Source: Malurus cyaneus samueli
Taxonomy: Eukaryota > Chordata > Aves > Passeriformes > Maluridae
Assembly (NCBI GenBank): GCA_009741485.1
Contig: VKON01000103.1
Location: forward strand, 3,061,635 to 3,125,634
Length of the DNA: 64,000 bases
Reading direction: 5' to 3'
Part shown: positions 37,401-50,240 of the stretch, piece after piece
Position numbering within the stretch: the first letter of the stretch is position 1
Layout: each line of letters opens with the position of its first letter
Translations under genes and position numbers: made by a program
Notes under the pieces: model-generated
What the model was told of the DNA's origin: nothing
The model's database searches: none
The model's input: only the letters and a program-made list of their open reading frames with translations

Positions 37401-38476
37401 AGGTGGATTTTGAGACACAAGAACAATTAGGAGCTGACAGAAGTCCTGTCTGAAAAAAGTCAGGAGCATCAGCTTGTATTCTGAGCTAAAATTTCCTTTC
37501 TGTTTTGCTTTTCATCTGCATTAAACCTCCTTGACTTCTGTAATGCTATTCCTTTCTTGTGTGAAAGACACTGCTTTTGATAGTGTGGTGTTTCACAAGT
37601 CTTACTTTATTTTTGTATTTTTCCATCATCCCATATGGCACAAAAGCAGAAAAGCAGCAAGGAATAGTATTGCATTGCATGTTATTTCTCTGTGCAGCTA
37701 AAATAATTGCTTCTATTTGACTGTGCAACAGAAATAGTTTTGGGTCCAAAATTCTGGTCTCTGACTGTTTTATAAAGCAGGTGAACAAACTTTACTCTTT
37801 TGCTTACATTTATTTGTAAATAGTGATATACCTTGCCTTCACATTTTGTTTGGAGCTTTGTTACATCCTGACAGCTGCAATCATTTATTTAAATCATTTT
37901 TGAAAAATCCTTCTCTGCTCTTTGTGCCATTCAGCAGAATGTTACAAACTTTGAAGTGTATCCATCCTGTGGTTGGGTAAAACAAAATAGCCAATTTGTA
38001 GACATTTACATTTCCTAAGAACACAAAGGACTGAGCATTCAACCTGCTTGTTACTTTAACGAGAGATGAAAATTATGCCAGTATTATGAAAAAAGGTGAA
38101 ATATTTATTACTTTGAATCACTTAAATTATGTGATGTGGTTATCTTTCTCTGAAGACACTGTTGTCATCATTAGCCCAGATGATTTTTGTAACTGCTTGC
38201 ATTGGAAAGCTTGTAGTGTAAATATTCCTTTTTAGTTATGTGTGTTTTCTAAATGTTTCAGGGATTGCTGATAGAAATTTGTATCCAGCTCCAGCATATT
38301 GTAACCCCATTCCTTGGAAACCCATACATGTGCCTCCCACAAAGGAAGACAGAGTTCTTACCATGAAGAAGAGTAAGAGACCTGTGTCTTGTCAGCCTCC
38401 TGCATCTTTATCCATGGGGATTTCAAAGCCAAAGAGCAGCCCTTGTATTGGATCCCTCTGCAGAAAGAAGTTATAG
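28248..38476 (+). CDS. CCDC34: CCDC34, coiled-coil domain-containing protein 34
   Basis: CCDC34 is a basic/acidic coiled-coil protein; in mammals it is needed for sperm flagellum formation (family knowledge). Exons: about 28248-28446, 30693-30825, 32083-32190, 35051-35209, 36880-37021, 38262-38476. Recognition rests on SPWEEWFIGKEKE in exon 2, three KEW repeats (EKHKEWVQKK, VKFKEWLQKK, EKIFKEWLQN) in exons 3-5 and NPIPWKPIHVPP near the C-terminus. Exons 2-6 give about 252 residues. Human CCDC34 has 373, so exon 1 should carry roughly 100. The exon 1 frame is set by the donor at 28,446 and reads an acidic stretch (CEDEEEKEEER). No ATG lies in that frame, so the given start is a placeholder at the best Kozak ATG. 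The gene follows LGR4 head-to-tail and converges on BBOX1. Confidence 0.9.
28447..30692 (+). other. CCDC34: CCDC34 intron 1
   Basis: About 2.2 kb. Nothing recognisable apart from the splice sites; the sequence returns to AT-rich within about 60 bases of the donor. Confidence 0.7.
30693..30825 (+). CDS. CCDC34: CCDC34 exon 2
   Basis: 133 bp, acceptor GATTCAG, donor GTGATT. It reads GAENTEIAGGQEVSPLKDNL then SPWEEWFIGKEKELRARLQ. The PWE-W-FIGKEKE block is the CCDC34 family signature. It ends in phase 0. Confidence 0.95.
30826..32082 (+). other. CCDC34: CCDC34 intron 2
   Basis: About 1.26 kb, with no further gene or transposon recognised. Confidence 0.7.
32083..32190 (+). CDS. CCDC34: CCDC34 exon 3 (coiled coil, first KEW repeat)
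   Basis: 108 bp, phase 0-0, acceptor TTAATTAG, donor GTAGGT. It reads EMNMQLEKMKQNQEYERRKR then LAEEKHKEWVQKKRQE. Highly charged and predicted helical. Confidence 0.95.
32191..35050 (+). other. CCDC34: CCDC34 intron 3
   Basis: About 2.9 kb of AT-rich intron. A stretch at about 32,675 starts like a CR1 tail (GATAGAATCACAGAG) but does not continue as one. No gene seen. Confidence 0.7.
35051..35209 (+). CDS. CCDC34: CCDC34 exon 4 (coiled coil, second KEW repeat)
   Basis: 159 bp, phase 0-0, acceptor CCACATAG, donor GTATTA. It reads ERRERKRKLSKEMAEKATRE ... VKFKEWLQKKRAEEAEKKKK. Nearly all residues are charged or helix-forming. Confidence 0.95.
35351..36581 (-). mobile_element. solo LTR of an endogenous retrovirus-like element (copy A) in CCDC34 intron 4
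   Basis: 1,231 bp flanked by a perfect 5-bp target duplication TATGG (35,346-35,350 and 36,582-36,586). Its ends are TGTCGCGGTTT and AAACCAACACA, a short imperfect inverted repeat of the TG...CA type. Read on the minus strand it has a TATA-like site (36,389-36,398) and, downstream, AATAAA (35,543-35,548), which suggests that orientation, antisense to CCDC34. Terminal and internal sequence match copy B at 61,052-62,693. It includes a 39-bp minisatellite. No gag, pol or env is present. A 5-bp duplication fits ERVL- or similar-class LTRs; I cannot name the family from sequence alone. Confidence 0.88.
36046..36252. repeat. 39-bp minisatellite inside LTR copy A, about 5 units
   Basis: Unit of 39 bp (one unit of 38, others extended by 3) containing CTGCAGGGGGACAGCCTGCT and ACCATGGTCACCATGGG. 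The 13-codon period leaves frames open on both strands. Confidence 0.95.
36880..37021 (+). CDS. CCDC34: CCDC34 exon 5 (third KEW repeat)
   Basis: 142 bp, acceptor TATTTTTAG, donor GTTTGT, ends in phase 1. It reads EKEKEREAELQDKRAKSEKI then FKEWLQNARNKPQPALNGRG. The coiled coil ends here in a Pro/Gly-rich linker. Confidence 0.95.
37022..38261 (+). other. CCDC34: CCDC34 intron 5
   Basis: About 1.24 kb, AT-rich, no gene or transposon recognised. Confidence 0.7.
38262..38476 (+). CDS. CCDC34: CCDC34 exon 6 (C-terminal region and stop)
   Basis: 215 bp from AAATGTTTCAG to TAG. It reads GIADRNLYPAPAYCNPIPWK then PIHVPPTKED, and ends SSPCIGSLCRKKL. The NPIPWKPIH block is the second family signature. 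Confidence 0.96.
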
Positions 38477-38745
38477 CTCAGAAAAAATGTTCTTATGATC
38501 TTGAGCAAACTGGGCCATAAGTGTGAAGTTCTATGTAGTTGTATGTCCAAAGCAGATTTCTTTCTGCCTAGGCTTTTTTTTTCCTGTTTTTGTGAGCTGG
38601 TTTTGTATTTACTGCTACTTGACCAATCAGGCTTTTGATGTTTTTTCTATCTTGTATTTTAGTTAAGAAAAAAAAAAGGAGAAAAAAAAATTGTAACAGT
38701 ACTGTACCTCAATACCAATAAAATGCACAGAATTGTTTCTTCCTT
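38477..38745 (+). other. CCDC34: CCDC34 3' UTR
   Basis: Short AT-rich trailer with two A-rich runs, ending after AATAAA at 38,717-38,722. A further AATAAA near 38,876 could give a longer form. Confidence 0.6.
38717..38722 (+). terminator. CCDC34: CCDC34 polyadenylation signal
   Basis: AATAAA in ACCAATAAAATGC, 241 bases after the stop, followed by a T/C-rich then TTGTTGTC stretch that suits the downstream element. Confidence 0.65.
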
Positions 38746-41700
38746 CCTTTCCTCTCTTGTTGTCAAAGGAGGGTTTTTTTGTATATTTAATTATTCTTTT
38801 AGGCATTTATTACTAGGTTATTTTAAAGATTCCAATTTCAAAATTCTGTTATTAATGGTGAAAAGGAAAAAGCAGAAATAAAGACTTCTTTTTCCTGTTA
38901 TAGTTGTATTACTTTGAGAAATACCTTGTTATTCTTTTAAAGTTACAGTCTTAAAAAGTATATTGCATACTATAAAATTTACATGGTAAAAAAAACACTA
39001 GATCACAGTCTGGTATCTAATATTCTAATCTATCCTAGTTCTAGTCTGAATAGTATATTTTAATTTCTTCAGAGCAAGTTGTGAAAAATACTAAACTATC
39101 TCATATCAGGTTTATACTTAAATACATTTCTTGTACCAATCCTTTGAGTGAATCAGTCTGTACAATATGCCTGTGTCCTTTCTGGATAGTGACAAATAGC
39201 AAGACTGCAACATCTTAACATTAGTTAACCTATTATTCATCCAGTGATAGATTATTTGGTTTGTGTTGCATTTAGACTTTCACAAAATCTCATTTTTACT
39301 GTATGCATTTAGAAGTCTGGACTCTGTAAAATACATGAAGTGTCAAACTGTGTTTCTGTTCAGTAGAAGCCTGCAGAAGTCTGCGCATTTTTTATCTTCA
39401 GGGTGTAGAACTCTGTGTCCATCTTTTTCCATGAGGGCATCTGCAACAGATGGGTATGAAACTATTAATGGAATATTTGTTACTCTCTCCATCTCATCTT
39501 GCCATGTGGAAATGCCTAATCAGACTCAGAAGTTTCAGAATTGTGTAAGCTGTGAGAAGATGGTGTTTAGATGAAGGGACAGTATTTAATGTAAAGCAAA
39601 TGATGAATTTTGGATTTGCTTACAGAGATTTCTTGGGACTGATCTGAGTTGAAGAGCCAATCTATTTTAGTGTTTTCTCTGGTAGTTTCTCTGAAATAGT
39701 GTGTGTCCACCAGTAAAGTGTATTGACATAATTATCTGAGTGTGTATTTATAGCTTTGTGTTTGTTTTAGCATTTCTTTACTTGTAGTGAAACAAAATGA
39801 ACTAGTGGATTTACAATCCCTAAAATAGAAGCTTTTAAGATGAGGCCTTGGCTGTAGCTTATCTGTAGCATTGTAAAAGCAGTTCTGTCCTAACTAAATT
39901 ACAAAAAATGGTGAAGCAATATAGCTGCTGAATGCACATGATGGCCTGGATTCAATCCACAGAATGGTTTTGTAAAGAAGAGAAATGGTGTTTGGATTTT
40001 TTCCAGCAAGTTAACTACACAATGAAATGGTCTGGCCTTGTAGCATAATTTTAGATTGTGTGCTGTAGAAGGTTTGTGTGCTATTGTGGCAAATAATTTA
40101 CACCAATCTTTCTCAGATGTTAGAAGATAAAATCTTGACACTTTGTTTTAGCTTAAAGAGCATTCTGTATTCTATTATTAAGATCACTCCTGGATTTCTC
40201 TGCTCACAAAATTTCACAGCAGATCAAGTTATGGATTCTCAAGTTACTCACTGGAACCAGTACAAGATCTTGCATCTTGATGCCTGTGCTGATAAAACAA
40301 CATGAGACTTAACCTCAGACTTCTTTCATCCCCATGTTTTTGCAGAACTTTTGGTTGTAAGAATTCACAGACCGCTTCAAAACTGTGACTGTTGCATCTT
40401 TTTAGGATTCACAACTTTTCCACTTCTCCATGTATTGATTATAAATGGAATGTCACACTCAACCTCACTGTGAAGGATCACATCTCCTGGGAGCTTCTGG
40501 GTTTGGAAATTGCTGTGTAGGTGCTCCATGAAGAAGCAGAACTTTCCAGTAACTGAGAGCAGATCTTCATGCATTTGTTTCAGGCTTGAAAACCCTCAAG
40601 CAGGAAAGTGGATCAGGAGTCCTAAAGAGCATATCAGGGGTAAGAGGTCACTGTGATTGTAGAGAGCCCTGCATTTGTAGGAAGTGGTTTGGTTAATGTA
40701 GCACCATGCAAATCCACTGCTGGAAGTTTTGGTACTGGTTCTGATGTGGGGCCAAGGTTCTCAATAATATCAAACTCTGATCACGCCCTTGCCAGTGTAA
40801 TGTTTAGTTGTAAAATTAATTCCTTAATTTATCCTCTGGGAAGTCAGATGAAAGAGCAGCCAGAAGTTCTGAAATGGCTTTCACTGGGATATTTTTGTGA
40901 GTAAATTTGGAAGACTTCAGCCTTTACTGCTGTGGTTAAAAGGTGAGTGTTCCATAGTGCTGTTGCCTGTGCTGGAATGTTTTCAGTGTTTTCTCTATGA
41001 CTTGAGTCTGACCAAAACAACAAAAAACCCCTACAGGTTTTATTATCCAATCCCACCATACGTGGGTTGTGCATGTAGGAAATCTCTCCTATGGAGATCC
41101 TTTTTGGTAAAATACTGATCAGGGAAAACTCTTAAATTTCCTCTTTACTTTAGCACATCCATCTTTGTGTATCAGTTCCTGAAAGTTGTGTAGAACATCA
41201 GTAGCCAGGAGGAAATTAAGGTGACTGTGGCATGCCTGAGTTTGAAGAGCAGTGTAAATCCACATCAGCCTTCCCTAACAAAGTTGTGATTGAGTTGTAG
41301 GGGATGAGTTCCAGGAATTTCTGTGTTATTCTTGCTAATGCAGTGGTTTAAAGGGCTAATACCAATGGTTTGTACCAAAATTATCCCAAGCCAGAAGCTC
41401 TGAGCACCCTCATCAGCAGAACCTTGACAGTGATATTTATTTATCCAAGTGCCAAAACTGCTGCACTGATACAGGATTGAACATTAAAGCTTTTGCCTGG
41501 CATTTGTTTGTGATGTTCCAGCCCATTGCAGCTGACCTAAGCTGTTAGAAACTCCCTTGTATGTATTTCAAGCAAAACTTCAGACCTTAGTATTGCTTCA
41601 TATCCAAATTCTTGTACTTCTTCAGGAAGGAAAATGGGAGGGTAAAGCTACCAGTATTCCTGGTGTAGGGAAATGGGTAATACAACCCCAGTGAATCAAT

Positions 41701-41813
41701 TTAGCAAGGAATGTATTTTCATACTGGTTTAATCAGCTAGCAATACAAAATGTTACAGAAAATGTAATTTGAAGAAACTCTTGGATTTAGGTGCTGCTGC
41801 TCCTGCATTTTTC

Positions 41814-41830
41814 CTATTTTTTTTTTTTTC
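41814..41830. repeat. poly(T) tract
   Basis: A run of about 15 T in intergenic DNA. Confidence 0.8.
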
Positions 41831-44800
41831 TTAAAACTTGGGGTTTAGGCTGATGTTATTATTGAATTATTTGTACAGTCTGTGCTTAAATGCTGACCAG
41901 GGAACTATTTTTGCTTCCATGTTAAGCTGAACAGCCTTGAAAATTGAAAATATTTTATGTAATCTCCTGAATGTAGTGGATGTGCTGATCATGTTTCATG
42001 AGATTCCAACACAAACAGATCTTTGAAAGAAAAAAAACCTCCCTGCTTTTTTGTTATTTCAGGTGGCCTGGGTGTGTTGCTCATGCATAAAATTGTTAGG
42101 GTTCTTCTAAGGCTGCTTCAGAGGTGTAAGATTTCAGGATTAAAATGCTTAAACAGGAGTAGGGACACTAAGCTTCAACTTTATGCCTTTTAAAACTATT
42201 GAAATGTGTCATTGCCATTTACCTTTAAGCCTCTGAGACTTCTAAAGCATAATCTTCTTGTGAAGCAGTTCAAATGTTTGGTACAGTCACTAAAAATGTT
42301 AATCTGCTTCATGCCTAGTTAGGTTAGATCAGTGATTTGTTGTTCATTTACTGTCCTTGTCAATAAATTTACATAATTTGACCTCGCTCAGACATTCCTC
42401 TTGAAGCAGTTGTTTTTTTTTCTAAAACAGCTTACAGGTAATAGTAATTTTAGAGCCAGTGACCTAGAAAATAAAATAAGTGAGTTTCAGTCTCTGATCC
42501 ACAAACTTTTACTTCTAAATGCAAAATAAAATATTTCCAGCAGAAGGATTAATCAGCTCAAGGTAATATATTCTCATTTGGCCACTGGGTCTGTCACCTG
42601 AGCACCCATGGGAGAAATGAATGAAAATAATGAGTTGACTATTGAGAAATAGTGCTTCAATTTATTTTCTAGAAGTTCTGTGAAAAAACCTTTTAATCAT
42701 ATTTATGGCAAAAAAAAATCATATGTTAAATGCTGAATGAACAATTAGTTTTTTGCTCTCAAGGGACAGTTTTAGGTTGGGTTGGGTGCAGTTTTGGGTG
42801 TATCAAGGAAAGAATTGAGGTGGGAAGATGTACTTCCTCTACTGATGCTAAAATGCAAATTATTTTGACAACTTTGTCCTTTTGTGTGTGAGTTAAGATT
42901 TTGCTGCACACGGTTGGCAGGATATGAATGTGTGGATGGTATTTCTGCACTCAATTTGTGTTTCCCTGTGTGCTCAACAGAGAGGCAGACTGGGGAGAAA
43001 AACAGGGGTAATTGGCATTTTGAACTTTTATTTGTAATGAAAGCATTGCAATACTGTGCCACTGTTTCCTTCTCATTTTGCATGTGTTCAGTTGTGAATT
43101 TTGTGTAAGTGCTGTGCAAGAGGGATTTGCAATCCAGACTTTGTGGCCCAAATCAGAGGAAAGCAACAGACACACCTCATGAGCTGATGATATAATCTAC
43201 AAAGTCTATCTGGGGATTGGTCTCTTTTCTCCTTTCTGCTAATACTGTGAAGCATTTTTGTTCTGTTTTATCTTGGGACTTTTTAATGAGTACAAACATA
43301 GATGAAATTATGTTTTTATTTGCATAAAGATTTCATATATACTTGTGGTTTTAATATATATGTGTGTTTCTAAATATATGAAAAGCATTTGGCTGAGTTT
43401 TTGTATTGTTTCAGTTCCTTAACACAAAAGGGAAGTAAAATGAATAATCATGAGCTTTTGAATCATGTTCTCAAAAAAGAATTCATGTCTAGCTGTGTGT
43501 AGTTTGTGGAATTACACAGGATGGTCTTTAATTAACACCGAGACAATACATAATGGGTAAAAAATGCCTTGTAATGAAATCAAAGAACTCGATTTAAAAT
43601 TCACCAGTTAGATATCTGACTCTTGGCAGGATCAAGGACATGTTAAATATATTCTCTCTGCCAGAGTTGTAGCGTGTCTGAAAGGTTCAGCTCTGATAAA
43701 TGAGCACTTTGGGTCACCAGGTGAAAAGCAGGAATAGGGAACAGGGTTTGGGGGTGAGGGAAAATCTCCATTTAAAAAATAAAAATTTTACAGCAGTGCT
43801 CCATCACTGTAAAAGGCACTGTCTCAAGCACATGCAATTAAATATTATGTAGAAACCAGATCATGGCGTGTTTCCCATGACTTTGTTTTAATTTGGTTTC
43901 TTACTTTGCTCCCGTGTTGTTGTTGTTGTAAATTATGAGTTGAAGGCATGCTCTGCTAAGCAACTAAATCTGCTTTGGAAATATGAACTTAGAAAAAAAA
44001 TGTAATAAGAACTTACTGGTAGAGCATAAACCAAGTTTAAACAATGTCTGGAACTAACATTAAAAGCCAAAAGTGATTGCCTTTTCAAAAAACAAAACAA
44101 AACCAAAAAAAACACCATTGGCAGTAAAGGAAATTATAACCAATTATAACGTGTGTGCTATACCACACAAATAAATGCTATGTACAGAGAAGTTATTACT
44201 TAGCAAAACTTTTCCTCTCTATTCCCACTTACAAAAGCAACTTTCCTGCACTGTAAGTCCACCCCAGAATCCCTCAGTAGCTTTTTAGGGGAATCAAAAA
44301 CAAAAACCACAAGACAAAAAAAAGCAGGAGCTGAACCAATCCAGAATGAAACCTTGACTCACCGCAGCTCCAGGCATGGTTTGGAATCAGCTTTCTGGAA
44401 AAACAAGTTCTCCCTGTTGCTGGAGAAGGGAGGGATGAGAGTCTGTGTCACAGATTTCAGACTTAACTTGATTTGTACCAACAAGCACTGGTTGCACTTT
44501 CAAGAGTGGCTTTAAAGGCTGCTTTTTTCTCAGCTGATCAGCTTATGATACCTGTCAAAGTGGGTGGATTTTTGAGAAATTGCTCAGCAGTTTAAATCTG
44601 ACAAGCCTTTCCTAGAATTTCTCTCAAATTCTTTTCCCTTTTCCTCCAATAAAGTTCCTTGGGATCATTCTTATCTCATCTGACTTCAGACCCCTAACCC
44701 TGTGAGCTACTCCCACTGTGTTCTTTTATGAGCACATTTTGGTAGCTCAGGGTGCATCAATTTCTTTTTTACCCTCCAATTTTTTTTGTTGTGATTATTT

Positions 44801-47800
44801 GATAATTTCAACTCAGTTTGAAGGAGGACATTTCTGTTCCCTGAACGTGATTCATGTGTTGGTGTCACATCTTTCCTACGTATTTTTCCACACTCTTTTC
44901 CTGGCAGAACATCAAGGGTTCTGCTCTGAACTAATTTTCTGTATTTTCTGGGCCACAAGAAGCAGTTTTGATGTACTTGAAGCTGATGATGGTAGATTTT
45001 TTTGAACTGTGTTTGCCAGGGCCATAGGGAAAATAATTAGCTTGATTATTTTATCGAGTCAGGAATTAAGTTATTCCAGGGTTTTTTATACTTCTTTATG
45101 TCAATAAAGTGGTGAAAGGTTGTTTTTTTCTTTAGAAAGGATGGTTTAGACATCCATGTGATTCTCCCAGTTTCTGAATTGTGATTTAAATCCACGTGGT
45201 GTGTAGGGATAAATGTGTCAGGTTTGTGTTTAATAGGTAAGACTTAATGCCAGATCTGCTCTGTTGGCACAACCAGCAAATGTGATTTTTGTGAATTCTT
45301 GTGATACCAGGTGTTCACTAAAGCAAGAACCTGATAAAAAACCAGAGCATCACAATGAGATGGGTTTGGATGCAGAGCCATTCGTGTCTTTCCCTGGGAA
45401 TTGTAAGAATTGCAAATGCACAGTGAAAAAAATGTGATAATTATCCTGCAGCAACGATCCCACCGACTTCTCACCCTTCATAATGAAACCCAACAATGCC
45501 TGGTTCACATAACACTCAGCAATTCCACTTGCAATATATTTTTCACTCACTAGATGTCTTAGTGCTCTGCAATATTCTGGATGAGGCATGGTTTTTGGTA
45601 AACTAATTCTTGAAAAAGAACTGCAGATGTGACATAAATGGATTCTTCAGTGTTTTTGAAATCAGAATTGTTGGCAAATCCCTCTCATTCCCCCACCCCT
45701 GCATTTTTGAGAACTTTCTCTCAAAAGTACCCACAATTTATATTCCTTGTTGCCTTCTGTGATGAGGATATAAGTAGAAGCACTAATTTTGCTTTTTTAA
45801 TAAGGGATGGACACTTTTGAATCTGAAAACCATTCTGTGTTGTGGTTGCCTGATGTTTGTTTTCAGCTATTTTTCCATGGGTTTGGCTTTTAAAAACAGG
45901 CAAATTTCAAGAAAAAATCCAAGTTGTAAAGTTCACAAAAGCTGAGGACAGTGATTGCTTTTAGACTGGATTTACTGAAAGGAGCTAAGCATTGGGTTCC
46001 AAGGACTGGGAGTGTTTAAACTAAATATAGAATGTCCAAACTATGGGGAATGGAAAGAGCAGAGCTTGGTGTTGGGTAAAAGAGCCACAAAGAAAATAGA
46101 GGCACTCAGGGTTAGAGTAGCCCTTGGTAACTTCCTTATTTAAATTTAGACACAAACAAAACCAGGAGTGGAGAAGCAGCGCTCTTCTTCAAGCAAAGTC
46201 CAGTAATAATGTTTGATAAATATTTTTATATTTGATAAATAATGCCAGGAGTGGAAGAGGGATTCCCTTCTGGTGGAGATGCTGACCCTTACATCCCCAG
46301 CTATAAATTGGAACTGCTGTTTTTCCTCTTTCTGTGGTTTTCACTGTCAGAAGTTTTTCCTGACTCACTAAATGTAGGCACCCTTTGTTTAAAGAGTGCC
46401 TGAGGACAGAGTTAAACTTTCAAGGGTTTAATTTCAAAATGTATGTGGCTGTTTACATGATCAAATGCTGGTGGAGCTGAAAGGAGTGTGTGTCTCCTTC
46501 CTTGTCACAGTACTGAAAAGTTGCCCAGGGGCTCATAGATGGCCATCTAAATGATGTGGTTTTCAAAGATTCTCATAATCAGAAACTGCTCAATACTTGG
46601 GAAATTTTATTTACTTTGGACTCATTCCTAAAAATGTTTTTGAAAACAGAAGGAATGAAAGAAGTGCATTTTGTGTGGCTGTGGATTGGCAGAAACTCTG
46701 GCTGCTGATCCAGAAATGTCAGAAGGCAAGGGAGACCTGAGGCAGAATGTGCTTTATGCAAGCCATAAAAAAACAGTTTTATATTCCCATAAATGCAGAG
46801 AACGTGCAGGAAATGTGGATGTGGAGGCCTGAAATGCTGGGGAATGGGACAGGGTTTAATTAAACCTGTCAGACCCTGCAAATAAACTGCTCAACACGAG
46901 TTTGGTGCTGCAGCCCCAGTACTTGGGGTTGGTTTTGGTTTGTGTCTCACAGGGCTGCACTTGAGGGTTGGTAGGAGATTGAAATATTTATTGAGAAGCT
47001 ACAAAATCAGAATTTAGGGAGGATCCCTCTCCACTGTCTCCCACATCTCCTTGGCTAATTGTTGCTCATGCTATAGGAAAGGTGTGTTCTTTACCTTTTT
47101 GGTGCAACTCATTTTGTTTAAATACACATGAAAATATAAAGAGCTGAGATTTGCCTGTCTTTTTACAAAAATTACCTCTTTTTTCATTGTAACTCGAATT
47201 CAAATTAAAACCACCAGATTATGACTTAAATTTTAACTTCTGGTGTCTTGGAAATCTTGTGTTAACAAGGGACCAGTGCACTTTAGAGCAGCCTTCAGAT
47301 GCCTCTAAACTGGCAAGGTCAAAATTAGGAATAATTAGTTTAATTTCTGTAAATTGTGTTGTGTGGCTGTGCAGATTGGGCAGCACTAATGGTTTATTGG
47401 ACTTTATTGGTGGTCAGAGTGAACACCTTTTGTGGCTCAAACTTTGTTTAATTCTGCTCAGAGATGTGGCAGAGCTTTCCATGCCAGGTCTGAGCATATT
47501 TCTATCTGGAAATAGAAATTTCTGAAATTTCCATTTCTGCTGGAAATAATCATGGGAATGGCACTGTCGTGTGATTCCTCTGTCTTGTATGAAATACAGA
47601 CTGTGGCTGCTCAGAAATTTTCTGGCAAAACGAGTGAATTCACTGCAATGGAATTGCTGCCAAGAGAGATTCAGCTGCAGGGCTTTGGGGTCAAGAAAAT
47701 AAAATGTCCTTTGACATTCCCATTCCTGCACTTTCTCCATTCCACTGCTGCTTTCACTTAGAGGAACAAGATGAAGATCTCATGGAAACATTTCAAAAGG

Positions 47801-48557
47801 ATGGAAAGTGAAACTGCTCTGTTCTACACACTCAGTCCATGGACGCCCTTCCCTCCAAATTTTCAACTCCTTCTGTGCTGAGGAAAAAATCTCTGAGTTC
47901 TCCAATGCTGACAGGTCAGGAAAACTGTTTCCTTTGCTGCTCCCCTGGGACTGTGCAGCCCTTGTTGGAGGGTCAGTGATGCTGGGATGGCAGCCAGGGC
48001 TGGGGTTGGTGACAGAGATCCCTTTTTCTGCTGTCATCAATGTGCCATTGTTTGCCAGGGTCATTGCCCACTCCATCCTGACTGCTGGGATGGTTCTGTA
48101 AAGCTCATGGCCAGGGTAAACAGGAAATAATGTGTTTTGTTTCTCTTTTCCTAGGCATGAAGTTCCCTTCTGTCAACCTGCAGGACTGGCTGGGATTGTG
48201 GGGTGACAAATTAACCTAAGGGCCATGGGGTCAAAACCAAATCTCCCTTGTTATTCAGGTGAAACCCCTGGTTTCAGGTTGGAATGTGTCCTATGGTGAA
48301 ATATATGACTTTTATCTAAGGAAAATGATCAGTTAACAAGGGATCAGTGGTAATTTTATCAGCCTTAAAATCATCCAGTTCATTTCTTCATATTCTACCT
48401 ACACATCTGCATGGCAGCTGCAGGCACAAACTTCCCAGGGGCTCAGCTTAATTTGCAGAATTACAGGGGCTGTGCCTGGCTGTAGAAAAGGTCTATTAGT
48501 TTTGCTCATGTTGGAAATTCAGGCTTGATGCCTTCCACATGTTTTGTTTTGCTCTGT

Positions 48558-48597
48558 CATTTTTTTTTTGTTTTGTTTTGGTTTGGTTTGGTTTTTT
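48558..48597. repeat. T/G-rich simple repeat (TTTTG/TTTGG)n
   Basis: Low-complexity TTTTGTTTTG and GGTTTGGTTT units in intergenic DNA. Confidence 0.85.
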
Positions 48598-49090
48598 CTG
48601 GGTTCATAATTAACTCTTTGGAGAGATTTCTCTTAAAGCAAGGCAACTGTGGTGCTGTCTCATGGTTTGTGCCACGTCCTCTCTGAGTTTCTGACAACAG
48701 TGTTGGATGAACTGTGAACTCAGCTGGATTATTTCCTTTCTCTCTTTTGATTGAACCCAGAAATCAATTCCTCCAAGGCAGTCATCCTCACCAAAATAGC
48801 CATTGATAGAAGAGGTCACATTTTTGGTGCATGCCTGTAAGCAGAGGCCCTTGAGGTCACTGGGGTTACACTGGTGTGTTTTAGCTAAAATCTGTCCCTG
48901 CACACAAAGAAAAATGATCACTGGTCACTTTTAACGACTGCATGGCTCAAATTTAGGTTTTCCACAATTTGTGCTGTTACTCGTAAGGATCTACTGCCCT
49001 TCAACAGAATCAATAAAGGAACCCAGCTTGCATATATTCTTATATTATAGTTATTTTTTCCTTTTGTTATATTGATAATAATATTATTGC

Positions 49091-49133
49091 TTTTTTTTCC
49101 CCCTCTCCTTCTTCTTTTTTTTTTTTTTTTCCT
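49091..49133. repeat. polypyrimidine tract
   Basis: C/T-only stretch with a run of about 16 T, followed by GTTAACAG. It imitates a splice acceptor but no exon follows that I can recognise. Confidence 0.85.
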
Positions 49134-49739
49134 GTTAACAGTGAATGACATAAATGGACAGATTCAGTTAAATTTGCACCCCTGCAAAGCTCAGCTCAGC
49201 TCTGGACTGCCCAAACCCTGTGTCCAGTGTGAGTGCAGGTACAGCAGCACTTGCCAGAAGCTTCAAATTGAGACACCAGGCAGATCCCAGCACTGATCAC
49301 CTGAATCTGTGAACCACTGGACAATGCTACACCTCTGCAATCCATCAAACTTTGTTCCCAAGTACCCCACACACCCCAGAAAATTTCCTTACCTCTAAGG
49401 CAAAGATTGCAGCAAGGGATGTGAAGCCATAATGGCAGTGTTGTAACTGCTGGAGGGATGAAAAATGTGGAGTTTTATGACATTGAGAAAGCATTTTAGA
49501 TCTATGATATTTGCTTGGTAAATCTGACAGTGGAACTTGGAGCTTGCCTCTCTGATATGGAGGAAAAATCAGTAAAATTTGAGCCCGGATTTGGCTCTCA
49601 GTAAAGCTTTATGCCATTCTCTAAAATACACCTACAATTTCAGTATTTCAAGACTGCTTCTCTGTGCTTTAAGCAAAGAAAAGATACTAAGCTTGCTCAA
49701 TGAGCAAGAAGGAGTTAAACTTAGTAGGACACTTTTTTT

Positions 49740-49754
49740 GGGGGGGGGGGGGGG
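49740..49754. repeat. poly(G) run (15 G)
   Basis: Seven T followed by 15 G and then AAAGTGC. Long G runs are prone to length error in assemblies and can form G-quadruplexes. Confidence 0.9.
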
Positions 49755-50106
49755 AAAGTGCAGGGAGGAGGTTTGTGGTACCTGCTTTGTTTATTTTTGC
49801 AGCTGAGGTTTTTCCCTGGGAGGGTGCCAGCTCTCCAGAGCAGAGCTGCTCCGTGGACAGAGAAGCATTTACAGCTGAGCTCTGTTTAATTTATGCTGTG
49901 ATGGATCACTTGAGAGGGAGACACCAAGAGTGAATTAACAGCTTTAGTAAAAACACACTGTTTGTCTTACCAGTGCATTTTCATTTAGCATTATTTTGCT
50001 GTCATATCTCCCTCTGGTCGCTGCTCTTGCCCATCCTGCTCTTTCCTTTTGTCTCCTGACTTTCAGGGTTCTTTTCCTGCCCTGTTTGTATTGCTGGCTT
50101 TCTTTC

Positions 50107-50240
50107 TATTTGTTTTTTCTGGGATTTTTTTTTGTTGTTGTTGTGGTTTTTTGTTTTGTTTGTTTGTTTTTGGTTTTTGTTTTTGGATTTTTTAATTTGT
50201 TTTTTTTTTGGTTTGGGGTTTTGTTTTGTTTTTCTTTCCT
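50107..50240. repeat. T/G-rich low-complexity region
   Basis: TTTTG, TTG and TTTGG units mixed over about 130 bp. Open frames read here (strings of F, V, L or K, N, Q) are artefacts of composition. Confidence 0.88.

Noticed and set aside
49091..49300. Strong polypyrimidine tract and AG followed by a short open frame
   Set aside because: It looks like a splice acceptor but no matching donor, conserved peptide or neighbouring exon was recognised.
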